Shown: positions 40,211 through 51,869, numbered from the stretch's first letter. The stretch is 64,000 nucleotides of DNA from Enterobacillus tribolii (GCF_003363015.1 NZ_QRAP01000001.1:107070-171069), one strand, 5' to 3'. Numbers and translations: made by a program. The notes: generated from the letters alone by a model not told the origin.

Positions 40211-41070
40211 TGAAAATATCGCTTATTATGTGTACCTTGGGGAGACTTGAAGAAGTTGAGTTATTTATTCGCTCATTATGCGAACAGTCATATGTTAACT
40301 ATGAGCTAATAGTTGTAGACCAAAATAGTCACTCAAAAATTGAGGAAATCTGTAATAGATATACCGATAAACTAAGTTCGCTAAAATATCATCGAGTTCA
40401 GTTTAAAGGATTGTCTAAATCAAGGAATTTTGGATTGAAGGAAGTAACAGGAGATATTGTTGCATTTCCTGATGACGATTGTATATATCCAGCAGATGCT
40501 TTAGAAAAGGTTGTTACATATTTTAAGAGCAATAACACTGTTGGCATAATTAGTGGTCAATCTATTAGCGAGCTATCATTTAGTGATCAACATGTGTGTG
40601 AAAATATAAAATCTATTAACATGCTAAACATGTTTGGTAATTTAATTTCATACACTATTTTCTTGAAAAAAGAAAGAGTAGATAGCACTGAGTGCTATTT
40701 CGATGAAGAGTTAGGTGTTGGAAGTAAATTTGGTTCTACTGAGGAAACTGATTTTATATTTAGGCAAATATCATCAAAAAATACAAATGTAATTTGCATG
40801 GTTGTGTCTGATTTGCTCATATTTCATCCTGATAAAGATAGCCAAATTTCATTAGATAGAACGTGTTACTATAATACTGGTGTTGGTGCTTTTGTGAAAA
40901 AGCATGCTAGCATATCATTAATTTACCTAGCGTTTTTTATGAGGCTAATGCTTGTTGCACCATTAGCTAAGATTGCTATTGCTGCTATCACATGCAATAA
41001 AAGAAAACTTGGACTAGCATATGGGGTTTTCTCTTCAAGATGGCAAGGGTTTTTTAATTATGGAAAGTAA
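40210..41070 (+). CDS. Glycosyltransferase family 2
   Basis: Cytoplasmic-face GT-A enzyme adding a sugar to the lipid-linked repeat unit. It opens with ISLIMCTLGRLEEVELFIRS, has YELIVVDQNS and a metal/nucleotide-binding run FPDDDC (Asp88-90), and ends with hydrophobic segments that could tether it to the membrane. Donor and acceptor are unknown. It overlaps the following gene by 11 bases. Confidence 0.87.
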   Translation: MKISLIMCTLGRLEEVELFIRSLCEQSYVNYELIVVDQNSHSKIEEICNRYTDKLSSLKYHRVQFKGLSKSRNFGLKEVTGDIVAFPDDDCIYPADALEKVVTYFKSNNTVGIISGQSISELSFSDQHVCENIKSINMLNMFGNLISYTIFLKKERVDSTECYFDEELGVGSKFGSTEETDFIFRQISSKNTNVICMVVSDLLIFHPDKDSQISLDRTCYYNTGVGAFVKKHASISLIYLAFFMRLMLVAPLAKIAIAAITCNKRKLGLAYGVFSSRWQGFFNYGK

Positions 41071-42175
41071 TATTCAAGTTGGAATTGATGGTTATTGGAT
41101 GATTGATGATTATAGGGGAATGGGAAGTTTTGCATGGCAACTCATTGAACCTCTAGCGGATAAGTGTTCTGTTTTTATTCCTGATAATTCATCGAAACTA
41201 AAAATAGTAAATAATAAATATCAAAAATTATCTAAAAAAATGTTTTTACTATGGGAGCAACTATCAATCCCTTGTGCTGTTAAGAAAAATAAAGTCGAAT
41301 ATATGATTTATCCGTATAATACAGGAGCTTTTAGAAAAGTAGAAGGGAAAAGAATATCAATAATTCATGATTTGATTTTTTTAAAAAGCAAAAAGGAATT
41401 ACCATATTCAGCATCAATGTACCAAAACCTTGGGCGCTTGTATCGTAAGTTTTTTCTTGGTATAAATATAAAAAATGCAGATTATATAGTAACTGTATCC
41501 CAATTTACAAAGTCTGAGCTTATTAAAGAGTATGGATTAAATGAAAGTAAGATAACAGTGATACCCAATTCACTTCCTGAGCATTGGTATCAAACTCTGC
41601 CAAAAGATACCGTATCAGATAAATATCTATTTACCGTTGCAGGTGAAGCTCCAAGTAAAAACTTGACAACACTGCTGGATGCCTTTGCATTGGCTTTATC
41701 AAAATATAATATACATGGTCTTAAGTTGACGATTGCTGGTGTAAAAAGTGAATACCATCACAAATATTTACAGCATTGCAAGTTACTAGGGATAGATAGC
41801 TATGTTGAGTTTTTAGGTTATATCTCAACTAATGAACTCAAAAGTTTATATGTGAATTCTTATGGATTTATTTTTGCCTCTCTTTTTGAAGGATTCGGTA
41901 TTCCTTTAATTGAAGCATTAGCGTCGCGAACGCCAGTTGCATTTAGTAATGTTACATCACTACCTGAAATTGCAGCAGACTGCGGAATTAGTTTCAATCC
42001 TTATGATATGCCTTCGATTGCCGAGGCTATATCGCAGCTATTTTATTTAGATGAGAAGCTAAAAGTTAGAATGGTGGATAAAGGATTTAAAAGGGCATTA
42101 GATTTTCAAGAGTTGAAAGTAAGAAAAGATATTGAAAATTTTTGGTCGTTTATGCTAGAACCAGGGAAAGATTGA
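41060..42175 (+). CDS. Glycosyltransferase family 4 (mannosyltransferase-like)
   Basis: GT-B enzyme of 371 residues. The N-terminal half contains GIDGYWMIDDYRGMGSFAWQ and SIIHDLIFLK; the C-terminal half has FTVAGEAPSKNLTTLLDAF and the nucleotide-sugar binding run ASLFEGFGIPLIEALASRTP with the EX7E Glu pair. Such proteins often use GDP-mannose, which fits manC/manB downstream, but specificity is inferred. The start at 41060 lies inside the previous gene's end and fits the family start better than an upstream in-frame ATG. Confidence 0.85.
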   Translation: MESNIQVGIDGYWMIDDYRGMGSFAWQLIEPLADKCSVFIPDNSSKLKIVNNKYQKLSKKMFLLWEQLSIPCAVKKNKVEYMIYPYNTGAFRKVEGKRISIIHDLIFLKSKKELPYSASMYQNLGRLYRKFFLGINIKNADYIVTVSQFTKSELIKEYGLNESKITVIPNSLPEHWYQTLPKDTVSDKYLFTVAGEAPSKNLTTLLDAFALALSKYNIHGLKLTIAGVKSEYHHKYLQHCKLLGIDSYVEFLGYISTNELKSLYVNSYGFIFASLFEGFGIPLIEALASRTPVAFSNVTSLPEIAADCGISFNPYDMPSIAEAISQLFYLDEKLKVRMVDKGFKRALDFQELKVRKDIENFWSFMLEPGKD

Positions 42176-42187
42176 GAGGGCGTTATT

Positions 42188-43360
42188 TTGAAGAAAATTC
42201 TTGTATTAACATCCAGATTTCCATTTCCTGTTATTGGTGGTGATCGCCTTCGTATATATCAAATGTGTAAAGCGCTCTCAGAACATTATGAGCTACATTT
42301 ATTGAGTTTAAGCGACAGTAAGAAAAATTGTGTTGATAACAATGATAGGGTCTTTAGTCACGTTGAGACTGTTTACTTGCCAAAGTGGAAATCTTATCTG
42401 AATGTTATACTATCTCTAATTTCATTTTCTAAGAAACCAATGCAATTAGCTTATTATTCATCATCTGATTATAAAAATAAAATAAGACGTATGATAAACG
42501 ACTATGATGCGGTCTTTTGTCATCTAGTCCGGACAAGTGATAGCATTCCAGATTTTGATGGAATAAAAATAATCGATATGACTGATGCTATATCATTAAA
42601 TTACTCTCGAGTAAAATTAAAGTCAAACAAGGGATTACTTGATCATATATATAGCTTAGAGTATAAAAAACTTCATGAATATGAAAAAATGATGCCTAAA
42701 AAATTTGATGTAGTATGCCTGATTTCACAAGTAGATAGTGATTATTTGTTTGAGAATAATACTCCCTCTAATGTTGTTATTGCATCCAATGGTGTTGAAT
42801 TTGATAGATTTCCCGTATCCAATGTACCATCTAAAGATTTAGTCTTTATTGGTAATATGCTGTCTGTTCAAAATATTGATGCGGCCCAATGGTTTATTGA
42901 TCATGTATTGCCCAAACTTGAGCAACATGGTGACTTTCGATTTAAAATCATCGGAAGAATTTCTGAGTCAATGAAACTAAAATTCAATTCTTATAAGGGT
43001 GTATATGCTACTGGGGAGGTAGACTGTGTTTCATCTCATGCCCAACCAGCATTAGCAGGGATATGTTCTGTCAGATTAGGAGCTGGGGTTCAGAATAAAG
43101 TTCTGGAGTATATGGCCTTAGGTATTCCTGCTATTGTCTCGTCTGTAGGGGCTGAAGGAATACCAGCTCGACCTGGAGTAGATTTTATAGTAGTGGATAC
43201 TCCAGACGAGTATGTGAATAGCATAATAAAGCTAAATGATAGTAGTGAGTTATTTAATACACTATCTAAAAATGGTCGTAAATTTGTAGAAAACAATCAG
43301 TCTTGGTCTTCCAGTTTAACTCCGTTCCTTAGTAAAATTGATATGTTAATCGTTAAGTAA
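42188..43360 (+). CDS. Glycosyltransferase, GT4-like
   Basis: GT-B protein of 390 residues. The N-terminal VLTSRFPFPVIGGDRLRIYQM and C-terminal RLGAGVQNKVLEYMALGIPAIVSS resemble the sugar-transferase group also seen in exopolysaccharide systems. TTG start, supported by GAGAGGG 8 bases upstream. It is the third glycosyltransferase of the cluster, so with a WecA-type initiating enzyme encoded elsewhere the repeat would hold about four sugars. Confidence 0.83.
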   Translation: MKKILVLTSRFPFPVIGGDRLRIYQMCKALSEHYELHLLSLSDSKKNCVDNNDRVFSHVETVYLPKWKSYLNVILSLISFSKKPMQLAYYSSSDYKNKIRRMINDYDAVFCHLVRTSDSIPDFDGIKIIDMTDAISLNYSRVKLKSNKGLLDHIYSLEYKKLHEYEKMMPKKFDVVCLISQVDSDYLFENNTPSNVVIASNGVEFDRFPVSNVPSKDLVFIGNMLSVQNIDAAQWFIDHVLPKLEQHGDFRFKIIGRISESMKLKFNSYKGVYATGEVDCVSSHAQPALAGICSVRLGAGVQNKVLEYMALGIPAIVSSVGAEGIPARPGVDFIVVDTPDEYVNSIIKLNDSSELFNTLSKNGRKFVENNQSWSSSLTPFLSKIDMLIVK

Positions 43361-43361
43361 A

Positions 43362-44786
43362 GTGAACAAAATGAATATTATACCAGTGATTATGGCCGGT
43401 GGGTCTGGTAGTCGTTTGTGGCCTTTATCAAGAGACTCATTTCCAAAGCAGTTTTTATCTATTGATGGTTCTGGGTCTAGTATGTTAGAAAATACACTAG
43501 ACAGACTACATTCTGAGTCTATTAGTAATCCAATTGTTATATGCAATGAGTCTCATCGATTTATTGTGGCTGAGCAGTTAAGAAAAAAGAACAAATTAGA
43601 GCAAAATATTATTTTAGAACCATCAGGACGCAATACAGCTCCTGCTGTTGCTTTAGCCGCGCTCCATTGCCTGAAAACTAGTAATGGTAACGATCCTTTG
43701 ATGTTGGTTTTGGCAGCAGACCATGTAATTCTCAAAGAAGACATTTTTCTTGATGCTGTCATGATGGGTACCAAATATGCTGCAGATAAACATCTTGTTA
43801 CTTTTGGTATCGTTCCCGATTCTCCTGAAACTGGATACGGATACATTAAATCTGGAATGGCGAAAGGAGATAATGTTTTTGAAATTGAGCGCTTTATTGA
43901 AAAACCAAATCGAATAAGTGCAGAGTGTTATTTGAATGAAGGCGGCTACTATTGGAACAGTGGCATGTTTTTATTTCAAGCATCTTCTTATTTAAACGAG
44001 CTTAAAGAATACCGGCCTGATATATACGATTGTTGTTTAAAAGCATATGAAACGTCAAATAATGATTCTGACTTTTTGCGCGTTGGCTGTGATGAGTTTC
44101 TACATTGTCCTGCAGAATCTATTGACTATGCTGTTATGGAAAAAACAAAAAATGGTCTAGTCATCCCTATGAGTGTTGGTTGGAGCGATGTTGGTTCTTG
44201 GTCATCTTTATGGGATATTCAAGATAAAGATGAACATAACAATGTCCGCCATGGTGATGTAATTACTTTAAATTCAAACAATAACTATATTTTTTCAAGT
44301 AATGCTTTGGTTACAACAATTGGTGTTGAGAATTTAGTTATTGTGCAAACAGAAGATGCTGTTCTTGTTGCTGAGCAAAGCAATGTACAACGAGTGAAAG
44401 ATATTGTAAATACACTAAAGATCAATGAAAGGCGTGAGTTTAAAACACATAAGACGCTTTTTAGACCTTGGGGGACAATTTCTGCGTTATCAGATGGTAA
44501 TGGCTATTCCGTTAAGAAACTTCACATTCGCCCTGGAGAGGGAATGTCAATGCAAGTTCATTATAATAGAAGTGAGCATTGGATAGTTCTGTCTGGTACT
44601 GCTCGTGTGATTGTTGGTGGAGAGGAGAAACTTTTAACAACAAATCATGCTATCAATATTGACGTTGGTATCCCACATACAATAGAAAATCCAGGGAGAA
44701 TTATGCTTGAAATGATCGAGATCCAAACTGGGTCTTACATTCAAGATGATGACGTTATTCGCTTAAATGATCGTTATGGAAGATAG
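43362..44786 (+). CDS. manC: Mannose-1-phosphate guanylyltransferase/mannose-6-phosphate isomerase ManC
   Basis: Bifunctional maker of GDP-mannose. Pyrophosphorylase motif [13 protein letters not shown] near residue 12, FVEKP-type FIEKPN, and a C-terminal cupin isomerase domain ([30 protein letters not shown]). It has 474 residues. The GTG at 43362 gives the family-like N-terminus (V/M)NKMNIIPVI; the ATG at 43371 is the alternative. manB follows after 2 bases. AT-rich, so acquired with the cluster rather than a housekeeping copy. Confidence 0.94.
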   Translation: MNKMNIIPVIMAGGSGSRLWPLSRDSFPKQFLSIDGSGSSMLENTLDRLHSESISNPIVICNESHRFIVAEQLRKKNKLEQNIILEPSGRNTAPAVALAALHCLKTSNGNDPLMLVLAADHVILKEDIFLDAVMMGTKYAADKHLVTFGIVPDSPETGYGYIKSGMAKGDNVFEIERFIEKPNRISAECYLNEGGYYWNSGMFLFQASSYLNELKEYRPDIYDCCLKAYETSNNDSDFLRVGCDEFLHCPAESIDYAVMEKTKNGLVIPMSVGWSDVGSWSSLWDIQDKDEHNNVRHGDVITLNSNNNYIFSSNALVTTIGVENLVIVQTEDAVLVAEQSNVQRVKDIVNTLKINERREFKTHKTLFRPWGTISALSDGNGYSVKKLHIRPGEGMSMQVHYNRSEHWIVLSGTARVIVGGEEKLLTTNHAINIDVGIPHTIENPGRIMLEMIEIQTGSYIQDDDVIRLNDRYGR

Positions 44787-44788
44787 TA

Positions 44789-46165
44789 ATGACTAAATTA
44801 ACCTGTTTTAAAGCTTATGATATCCGTGGAAAATTGGGAGAAGAGCTAAATGAAGATATTGCTTATCGAATTGGTAGAGCTTTTGGGGAGTATATAAGAC
44901 CGGAAAAAGTTGTTGTAGGAGGAGATGTTCGTCTTACTAGCAAAGCACTAAAGATAGCTTTAAGTAATGGTTTACGCGACGCTGGTGTTGATATATTAGA
45001 TATAGGGTTATCGGGTACTGAAGAAATTTATTTTGCTACATCATATCTTATGTGTGATGGTGGTATTGAAGTTACTGCTAGTCATAACCCAATAAATTAC
45101 AATGGAATGAAACTTGTTCGGGAGTCTTCCAAGCCAATCAGTGGCGACTCTGGATTAAGAGATATTCAGAGACTTGCTGAGGAAAATAATTTCGCTCCTA
45201 TTGCTTGTGAAGATTTGCGTGGGAAATATGAGGAGGTATCTATAATAGAGCCTTATGTGGATCATTTGCTCTCTTATATTTCTTTGCCTAGACTTTCTCC
45301 TTTGAAGTTGGTTATTAATAGTGGTAATGGTGCAGCTGGTCATGTTATTGATGAAATTGAGCGTCGTTTCAAGATATTAAATATTCCTATTGAACTGATA
45401 AAGATCCACAATAACCCTGATGGTAGCTTTCCCAACGGGATTCCTAACCCACTGTTACCAGAATGTCGTTCTGATACTCAACATGCAGTTATTGAGCATA
45501 AGGCCGATATGGGGATTGCCTTTGATGGAGATTTCGACCGTTGCTTTTTATTTGATGAGCATGGTAATTTCATTGAGGGTTACTATATTGTTGGGCTTCT
45601 TGCTGAATCTTTTTTACAGAAAAATCCTGGTTCTAAAATAATTCATGACCCTAGGCTTTGTTGGAATACTGTTGATATCGTCTCGAATACAGGTGGTGTT
45701 GCTATACAGTCAAAGACTGGTCATGCCTTTATTAAGGAAAGAATGAGACAAGAAGATGCTGTATATGGTGGTGAGATGAGTGCTCATCATTATTTTAGAG
45801 ATTTCTTCTATTGCGATAGTGGTATGATTCCGTGGTTACTTGTCACTGAGTTACTAAGCATAAAAAGGCAGAAGTTGAGTGTATTGGTGAATGATCGAAT
45901 TGCCGCATATCCTTCGTCAGGGGAGATTAATTGTCATTTAACTGAACCTTCACGGTCTATTAGTAAAATTCTTAAAATGTATGAGGAAGATGCTTTAGTA
46001 AAAGATTTTACTGATGGAATTAGTTTGGAATTTTCTAAATGGCGATTTAATTTGAGAACTTCCAATACAGAGCCTGTAGTCCGCTTAAATGTAGAAACAA
46101 AAGGAGATAGAAAATTAATGGAGGATAAAACCCGTGAGATATTAGATATATTACGGCAGGAATGA
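44789..46165 (+). CDS. manB: Phosphomannomutase ManB
   Basis: Converts mannose 6-phosphate to mannose 1-phosphate for ManC. It is an alpha-D-phosphohexomutase of 458 residues (E. coli CpsG 456) with phosphoserine loop [11 protein letters not shown] (Ser98), metal-binding DGDFDR and phosphate-binding [14 protein letters not shown] near the C-terminus. Paired with manC; no gmd/fcl follows, so GDP-mannose itself, not GDP-fucose, is the product made here. Confidence 0.95.
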   Translation: MTKLTCFKAYDIRGKLGEELNEDIAYRIGRAFGEYIRPEKVVVGGDVRLTSKALKIALSNGLRDAGVDILDIGLSGTEEIYFATSYLMCDGGIEVTASHNPINYNGMKLVRESSKPISGDSGLRDIQRLAEENNFAPIACEDLRGKYEEVSIIEPYVDHLLSYISLPRLSPLKLVINSGNGAAGHVIDEIERRFKILNIPIELIKIHNNPDGSFPNGIPNPLLPECRSDTQHAVIEHKADMGIAFDGDFDRCFLFDEHGNFIEGYYIVGLLAESFLQKNPGSKIIHDPRLCWNTVDIVSNTGGVAIQSKTGHAFIKERMRQEDAVYGGEMSAHHYFRDFFYCDSGMIPWLLVTELLSIKRQKLSVLVNDRIAAYPSSGEINCHLTEPSRSISKILKMYEEDALVKDFTDGISLEFSKWRFNLRTSNTEPVVRLNVETKGDRKLMEDKTREILDILRQE

Positions 46166-46172
46166 TTTATAT

Positions 46173-47072
46173 ATGAGCAATTTAAAAGCCATTATCCCTG
46201 TGGCAGGGTTAGGGATGAAAATGTTACCTGCTACAAAGGCGATTCCTAAAGAAATGCTTCCAATAGTAGATAAACCGCTAATTCAATTAATAGTTGATGA
46301 GTGTGTTCATGCTGGTATAAAAGAAATTATTTTGGTTACTAATTCATCTAAAAATACTATTGAGAACCATTTTGATACTTCATATGAATTAGAGGCTCTA
46401 CTTGAGGCTAGAGTTAAGAGACAGCTTTTAGAAGAAATTCAATCTATTTGTCCCCGTAACATAACAATTACGAGTGTTCGACAGCATAAACAATTGGGGC
46501 TAGGCCACGCTATTTTATGTGCAAAATCGCTAGTTGGAGATAATCCTTTTGTAGTCTTGTTGCCAGATATTTTACTTGATAGTTCAACATACGATTCTCG
46601 AAGTCAGAACCTGGCTGCGATGATTCAACGTTTTAGAGAGAATGGTCGTAGTCAGGTTTTGGTACAACCTAAAAATATTGAAGATCTTTCCGAATATTCT
46701 GTCGTTAATTGTGATGTTGAAAATCTGAAGGCTGGACAAACAGCACGAATGATTTCGATTATTGAAAAACCCGATGATGCAAAGGTTTATCGCTCTAATC
46801 TCTCAGCTGTTGGTCGTTATATGCTTTCTGCATCAATTTGGCCTATTTTAGCTGCAACAGGATTTGGGGCCTGGGAGCGTATCCAACTTTCTGATGCAAT
46901 ATCTACATTATTGCAACATTTGCCAGTAGAAGTTTATCATCTTGTCGGTACTGCATATGATTGTGGTGAAAAATTAGGTTACGCTGAAGCATTTGTAGCT
47001 GGAGGAGTATCTCACCCAGTGCAAGGGAAATTTTTTAGGGAGTGGTTGCTTAAAAAACAGAAAACATTATAG
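46173..47072 (+). CDS. galF: UTP-glucose-1-phosphate uridylyltransferase-like protein GalF
   Basis: GalU-family protein that makes, or regulates making of, UDP-glucose. The opening [21 protein letters not shown] carries the GalF-type Met where GalU has Thr/Arg (GLGTRMLPATKA), and [17 protein letters not shown] also fits GalF. GalF is known for low activity and for modulating GalU. It has 299 residues. It lies at the distal end of an AT-rich cluster and is itself AT-rich, unlike the usual promoter-proximal galF of enterobacterial O-antigen loci. Confidence 0.85.
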   Translation: MSNLKAIIPVAGLGMKMLPATKAIPKEMLPIVDKPLIQLIVDECVHAGIKEIILVTNSSKNTIENHFDTSYELEALLEARVKRQLLEEIQSICPRNITITSVRQHKQLGLGHAILCAKSLVGDNPFVVLLPDILLDSSTYDSRSQNLAAMIQRFRENGRSQVLVQPKNIEDLSEYSVVNCDVENLKAGQTARMISIIEKPDDAKVYRSNLSAVGRYMLSASIWPILAATGFGAWERIQLSDAISTLLQHLPVEVYHLVGTAYDCGEKLGYAEAFVAGGVSHPVQGKFFREWLLKKQKTL

Positions 47073-47308
47073 TCTGTGATCCTGTATATGTAGTAATGTT
47101 TTATATCTTATGTATTTACGGCTATTTCTGGTTTTTATAATTGCGTGCATGGTATTATAACATGTACGCATGTTTCACTTTCTATTAAATCTAGTATTAT
47201 AATTATGTATATAATGTAGATAGGCTTGTGTTGATTATGTGTTCTAATCACTAGTTATTGGCGTCAATATGGATTGATTTTAACTCTTTTATTATTTATA
47301 AATATGAG

Positions 47309-48289
47309 ATGAACATTATGGGGCGTAATTATTTTATAGATAATGCTAAAGGGTTGCTTATCTTTTTTGTTGTATTTGGGCATCTATTAGAAAGAACATT
47401 AACGTGGGATAGTAGTGTTGGGAAAGTATTACTATCAGTAATTTACTCCTTTCACATGCCCGCTTTTATTTTATTGGCTGGGATGACTTTTTCTACAAAG
47501 AATATTGTTGATAAAATTATTAATGTTGCTGTGATTTTTATTTTATTCCAGTTATTTCATACAATCCCTATGTCATTGTTTTATGGTGTAGGTAAATTAA
47601 TGCTATTTCCATACTGGACATTATGGTTTCTAGTAAGTCTTGTTTGGTGGTATATAATAGTTTTTTTTATCGAGAAATGTCGATTTAACCTGAATGTATG
47701 TATAACAATTTCCGTCATAATGGCATTGTTAGTACATTTTTCTGTTCGTGATATCAGCATTTTTAGTTTCCATCGGACGATACATTTTTTGCCATTTTTT
47801 TTAATAGGATATAAATTAGGTAGGAATTGGACTCCGAAATATAAAATATCCTCTTTGTTTTTTATTTTTTCGGTTATTTTGGTGTCAATAATGTTTCTAT
47901 ATCTACATGCCGATAAATATATTCTTTTTGGCAGCTATTTTTTTGAGATTTCGAATGGTAATATATTAATATCGATATTTTTTTATTTTATAAGTGCGAT
48001 TTGTGTTTATACCCTTATTATGATCATTCCGAATAAAAAGACATTGCTTTCAGATATAGGGATTGGATGTATGTCAGTTTATTTACTTCATTCATTTCTA
48101 ATAGAACTAGGCGGTCAGCAAATGCTTAATAAGTTATTTTCTGGATATGGAGATGCTGTGTTTTTATTGGTGGTAATTGCATTTTCATTGATTATAACGA
48201 AAGTTCTATCAAGTCATTATATTGATGGTGTTATAAGGATGGTATCTAGGGGGATAGTGAAAAATGTAGTAATGACAAAATGGAATTAG
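47309..48289 (+). CDS. Acyltransferase family 3 membrane protein (O-acetyltransferase)
   Basis: Inner-membrane acyltransferase_3 protein with about ten spans, predicted to acetylate sugars of the surface polysaccharide. The N-terminal motif NYFIDNAKGLLIFFVVFGH is the family hallmark, with the His needed for acyl transfer. The start at 47309 or 47318 is favoured over an upstream in-frame ATG because the family begins at this motif. A roughly 235-base AT-rich gap separates it from galF, so it may have its own promoter. The most AT-rich, last gene of the acquired block. Confidence 0.85.
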   Translation: MNIMGRNYFIDNAKGLLIFFVVFGHLLERTLTWDSSVGKVLLSVIYSFHMPAFILLAGMTFSTKNIVDKIINVAVIFILFQLFHTIPMSLFYGVGKLMLFPYWTLWFLVSLVWWYIIVFFIEKCRFNLNVCITISVIMALLVHFSVRDISIFSFHRTIHFLPFFLIGYKLGRNWTPKYKISSLFFIFSVILVSIMFLYLHADKYILFGSYFFEISNGNILISIFFYFISAICVYTLIMIIPNKKTLLSDIGIGCMSVYLLHSFLIELGGQQMLNKLFSGYGDAVFLLVVIAFSLIITKVLSSHYIDGVIRMVSRGIVKNVVMTKWN

Positions 48290-48468
48290 TTCAGGTTAAA
48301 TGCGACTAGATGATTTAAAGTAAAAAATCTCACATAGTGAGAAGTTATTGAGCATTCTCTTGGACTATCTAACAATGTTGTAGATAGGATGAAAAGCTGA
48401 AATAACCATGTATAATTAACTATTATATGAGTAAAATATTTGGTTCTTTCCCCTAAAAAAGGCAAACT

Positions 48469-49635
48469 ATGAAAATCGCAATTAGCGGAACCGGCTATGT
48501 CGGCCTTTCTAACGGAATCTTGATTTCTCAACATCATGAAGTTGTCGCACTGGATATCATCCAGGACAAAGTTGATCTTCTGAACAAGAAAGTTTCTCCT
48601 ATCTCCGATCCCGAAATTGAAGATTATCTGCAAAACAAGCAACTGAACTTCCGAGCCACCACCAACAAACAAGAAGCCTACCTCGGCGCCGACTACGTCA
48701 TCATCGCCACCCCGACCGACTACGATCCCAAAACCAACTACTTCAACACCTCATCCGTTGAATCAGTCATTAAGGACGTCATCGCCATCAACCCCAACGC
48801 GGTGATGGTCATCAAGTCCACGATCCCGGTTGGCTTCACCCAGCAGGTGAAGGAAAAATACGGCTCCGAAAACATCATCTTCTCACCGGAGTTCCTGCGC
48901 GAGGGCAGAGCGTTGTACGACAACCTGCACCCCTCCCGCATCGTTATCGGCGAGCGCTCCGAGCGCGCCAAAGTCTTTGCTGACCTGCTGGTCGAAGGCG
49001 CCATCAAAAAAGACATCCCGGTGCTGTTCACCGACTCCACCGAAGCCGAAGCCATCAAGCTGTTCGCCAACACCTACCTGGCGATGCGCGTGGCCTATTT
49101 CAACGAACTGGACAGCTACGCTGAGGCGCTGGGTCTGAACACGCGTCAAATCATCGACGGCGTCTGCCTGGATCCGCGCATCGGCAATCATTACAACAAC
49201 CCGTCATTCGGCTACGGCGGTTATTGCCTGCCCAAAGACACCAAGCAACTGCTGGCGAACTACCAGTCGGTGCCGAATAACCTGATTTCCGCCATCGTTG
49301 AAACCAACCGCACGCGTAAAGATTTCATCGCGGACTCCATCCTCAGCCGCAATCCGAAGGTGGTCGGCGTGTACCGCCTGATCATGAAGAGCGGTTCCGA
49401 CAACTTCCGTGCGTCCTCCATTCAGGGTATCATGAAGCGCATCAAGGCGAAGGGTGTCAAAGTCGTGATATATGAGCCGGTGATGAAAGAGGATGAGTTC
49501 TTCCATTCACGGGTAATGCGCGACCTGGAAGAGTTCAAAAAGGTCTCTGACGTCATCGTCTCTAACCGCATGTCGCCGGAGCTGGACGACGTAATCGACA
49601 AGGTCTATACCCGCGACCTGTTCGGCAGCGACTGA
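48469..49635 (+). CDS. ugd: UDP-glucose 6-dehydrogenase Ugd
   Basis: Oxidises UDP-glucose to UDP-glucuronate with 2 NAD+, feeding polysaccharides and lipid A modification. It has 388 residues as in E. coli: N-terminal Rossmann motif [51 protein letters not shown], and the catalytic Cys253 in [14 protein letters not shown]. The first roughly 170 bases are noticeably poorer in GC than the remainder, marking the right border of the acquired cluster. A terminator follows. Confidence 0.97.
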   Translation: MKIAISGTGYVGLSNGILISQHHEVVALDIIQDKVDLLNKKVSPISDPEIEDYLQNKQLNFRATTNKQEAYLGADYVIIATPTDYDPKTNYFNTSSVESVIKDVIAINPNAVMVIKSTIPVGFTQQVKEKYGSENIIFSPEFLREGRALYDNLHPSRIVIGERSERAKVFADLLVEGAIKKDIPVLFTDSTEAEAIKLFANTYLAMRVAYFNELDSYAEALGLNTRQIIDGVCLDPRIGNHYNNPSFGYGGYCLPKDTKQLLANYQSVPNNLISAIVETNRTRKDFIADSILSRNPKVVGVYRLIMKSGSDNFRASSIQGIMKRIKAKGVKVVIYEPVMKEDEFFHSRVMRDLEEFKKVSDVIVSNRMSPELDDVIDKVYTRDLFGSD

Positions 49636-49654
49636 TTCATATCAGTTATGAGAT

Positions 49655-49675
49655 AAGGCCCGCTCGCGGGCCTTT
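49655..49675 (+). terminator. ugd terminator
   Basis: AAGGCCCGC, loop TC, GCGGGCCTT, then TCT. A tight 9-bp stem 20 bases after the ugd stop. Confidence 0.8.
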
Positions 49676-49833
49676 CTGCTATTGTCTTGAAAATAGGCAA
49701 TACATTCCTCTCCTTCCCGCCTATCGCATCAATCGCTATCCACTTCCCGTAAAGCTGAGTTAACATAGTCGCCACACATGTCCTGTGGGCGACTCAATGC
49801 CCGCATGTATCATCCCTCAGACAGGAGTTTCTA

Positions 49834-51246
49834 ATGTCCAAACAACAGATCGGCGTTGTCGGTATGGCTGTGATGGGGCGCAACCTGGCGCTGAACATTG
49901 AAAGCCGCGGTTACACCGTTTCCATCTTTAACCGTTCCAAAGACAAAACCGACGAAGTGGTTGCCGAGAATCCCGGCAAGAAACTGGTGCCTTACTACTC
50001 TGTGCAGGAATTTGTTGAGTCGCTGGAGAAACCGCGCCGCATCCTGCTGATGGTGAAGGCGGGTGAGGGTACGGACAAGACCATTGAATCCCTGAAGCCG
50101 TATCTGGAGAAGGGCGATATCCTGATCGACGGCGGTAACACCTTCTTCCAGGACACCATCCGCCGCAACCGTGAACTTTCTGCCGAAGGCTTTAACTTTA
50201 TCGGCACCGGCGTTTCCGGCGGCGAAGAGGGCGCGCTGAAAGGGCCTTCCATCATGCCTGGCGGTCAGAAGCACGCCTATGAGCTGGTTGCGCCGATCCT
50301 GAAGAAAATCGCCGCTGTGGCTGAAGACGGCGAAGCCTGCGTGACCTACATCGGTCCGGACGGCGCCGGCCATTACGTCAAGATGGTGCATAACGGCATT
50401 GAATACGGCGATATGCAGCTGATTGCCGAAGCGTACTCTCTGCTGAAGCACTCCCTGAACCTGAGCAACGACGAGCTGGCCAGCACCTTCGGCGAGTGGA
50501 ACAAGGGCGAACTGAGCAGCTACCTGATTGAAATCACCGCCGACATCTTTAAGAAGAAAGATGAGGCCGGTAAGTATCTGGTCGACGTCATTCTGGACGA
50601 AGCCGCCAACAAAGGCACCGGCAAGTGGACCAGCCAAAGCTCGCTGGATCTCGGCATTCCGCTGACGCTGATCACCGAGTCCGTTTTCGCCCGCTACCTT
50701 TCTTCACTGAAAGATCAGCGCGTTGCCGCTTCTAAAGTGCTGACCGGACCGCAGGTGAAAACCTTCAGCGGCGACAAAGCCGAGTTCATCGAGAAAGTCC
50801 GCCGCGCGCTGTACCTGGGCAAAATCGTTTCTTATGCGCAGGGCTTCCAGCAGCTTAAGTCCGCTTCTGACGAGTACAACTGGGATCTGCAGTACGGTGA
50901 AATCGCGCGCATCTTCCGCGCCGGTTGCATCATTCGCGCGCAGTTCCTGCAAAAAATCACCGACGCTTATGCAGAAAACGCGAATATCGCCAACCTGCTG
51001 CTGGCGCCATACTTCAAGAAGATTGCCGACGACTACCAGCAGGCGCTGCGTGACGTGGTGAGCTACGCCGTACAGAACGGCATCCCGACCCCGACGTTCT
51101 CGGCTGCGATCTCCTATTACGACAGCTACCGCTCCGCGGTGCTGCCGGCGAACCTGATCCAGGCGCAGCGTGACTACTTCGGCGCGCATACCTACAAGCG
51201 CACTGACAAGGACGGCGTGTTCCACACCGAGTGGCTGGAAGACTAA
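49834..51246 (+). CDS. gnd: 6-phosphogluconate dehydrogenase (decarboxylating) Gnd
   Basis: Oxidative pentose-phosphate enzyme, giving ribulose 5-phosphate, CO2 and NADPH. It has 470 residues (E. coli 468): [22 protein letters not shown]ossmann motif, [22 protein letters not shown], catalytic [17 protein letters not shown] and the C-terminal helical domain ending in the FHTEWLED tail. The gene borders the polysaccharide cluster, as in most enterobacteria. GC is backbone-like. Confidence 0.98.
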   Translation: MSKQQIGVVGMAVMGRNLALNIESRGYTVSIFNRSKDKTDEVVAENPGKKLVPYYSVQEFVESLEKPRRILLMVKAGEGTDKTIESLKPYLEKGDILIDGGNTFFQDTIRRNRELSAEGFNFIGTGVSGGEEGALKGPSIMPGGQKHAYELVAPILKKIAAVAEDGEACVTYIGPDGAGHYVKMVHNGIEYGDMQLIAEAYSLLKHSLNLSNDELASTFGEWNKGELSSYLIEITADIFKKKDEAGKYLVDVILDEAANKGTGKWTSQSSLDLGIPLTLITESVFARYLSSLKDQRVAASKVLTGPQVKTFSGDKAEFIEKVRRALYLGKIVSYAQGFQQLKSASDEYNWDLQYGEIARIFRAGCIIRAQFLQKITDAYAENANIANLLLAPYFKKIADDYQQALRDVVSYAVQNGIPTPTFSAAISYYDSYRSAVLPANLIQAQRDYFGAHTYKRTDKDGVFHTEWLED

Positions 51247-51266
51247 TCCTGTTTTTGGTCTACAAT

Positions 51267-51298
51267 TCCGGGTACGTGATGCGTGCCCGGATTTTTTT
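51267..51298 (+). terminator. gnd terminator
   Basis: TCCGGGTACG and CGTGCCCGGA (one G-U pair), loop TGATG, followed by eight T residues. Confidence 0.93.
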
Positions 51299-51316
51299 TG
51301 CCTGTAGCGCCGCTAA

Positions 51317-51778
<462 letters not shown>

Positions 51779-51800
51779 TCCCTTCTCAGGCAGTATTGTT

Positions 51801-51837
51801 ACACCGGCGGACGCGATATGTGCGCCCGCCGTGTTTT
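51801..51837. terminator. Bidirectional terminator, tmaR / HAD gene
   Basis: CGGCGG (51805-51810) pairs with CCGCCG (51826-51831), with flanking ACAC/GTGT extending the stem; TTTT follows on the plus strand. It lies between convergent genes. Confidence 0.65.
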
Positions 51838-51869
51838 GTATATCCTGTCTCAGCCCCCTCCACGCCGCG

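Noticed and set aside
48328..48387. Small palindromes between the acyltransferase gene and ugd (TCTCAC-ATA-GTGAGA; CTATCTA...TAGATAG)
   Set aside because: Short stems in AT-rich sequence without T-runs; they could be weak terminators, but evidence is too thin for a feature.
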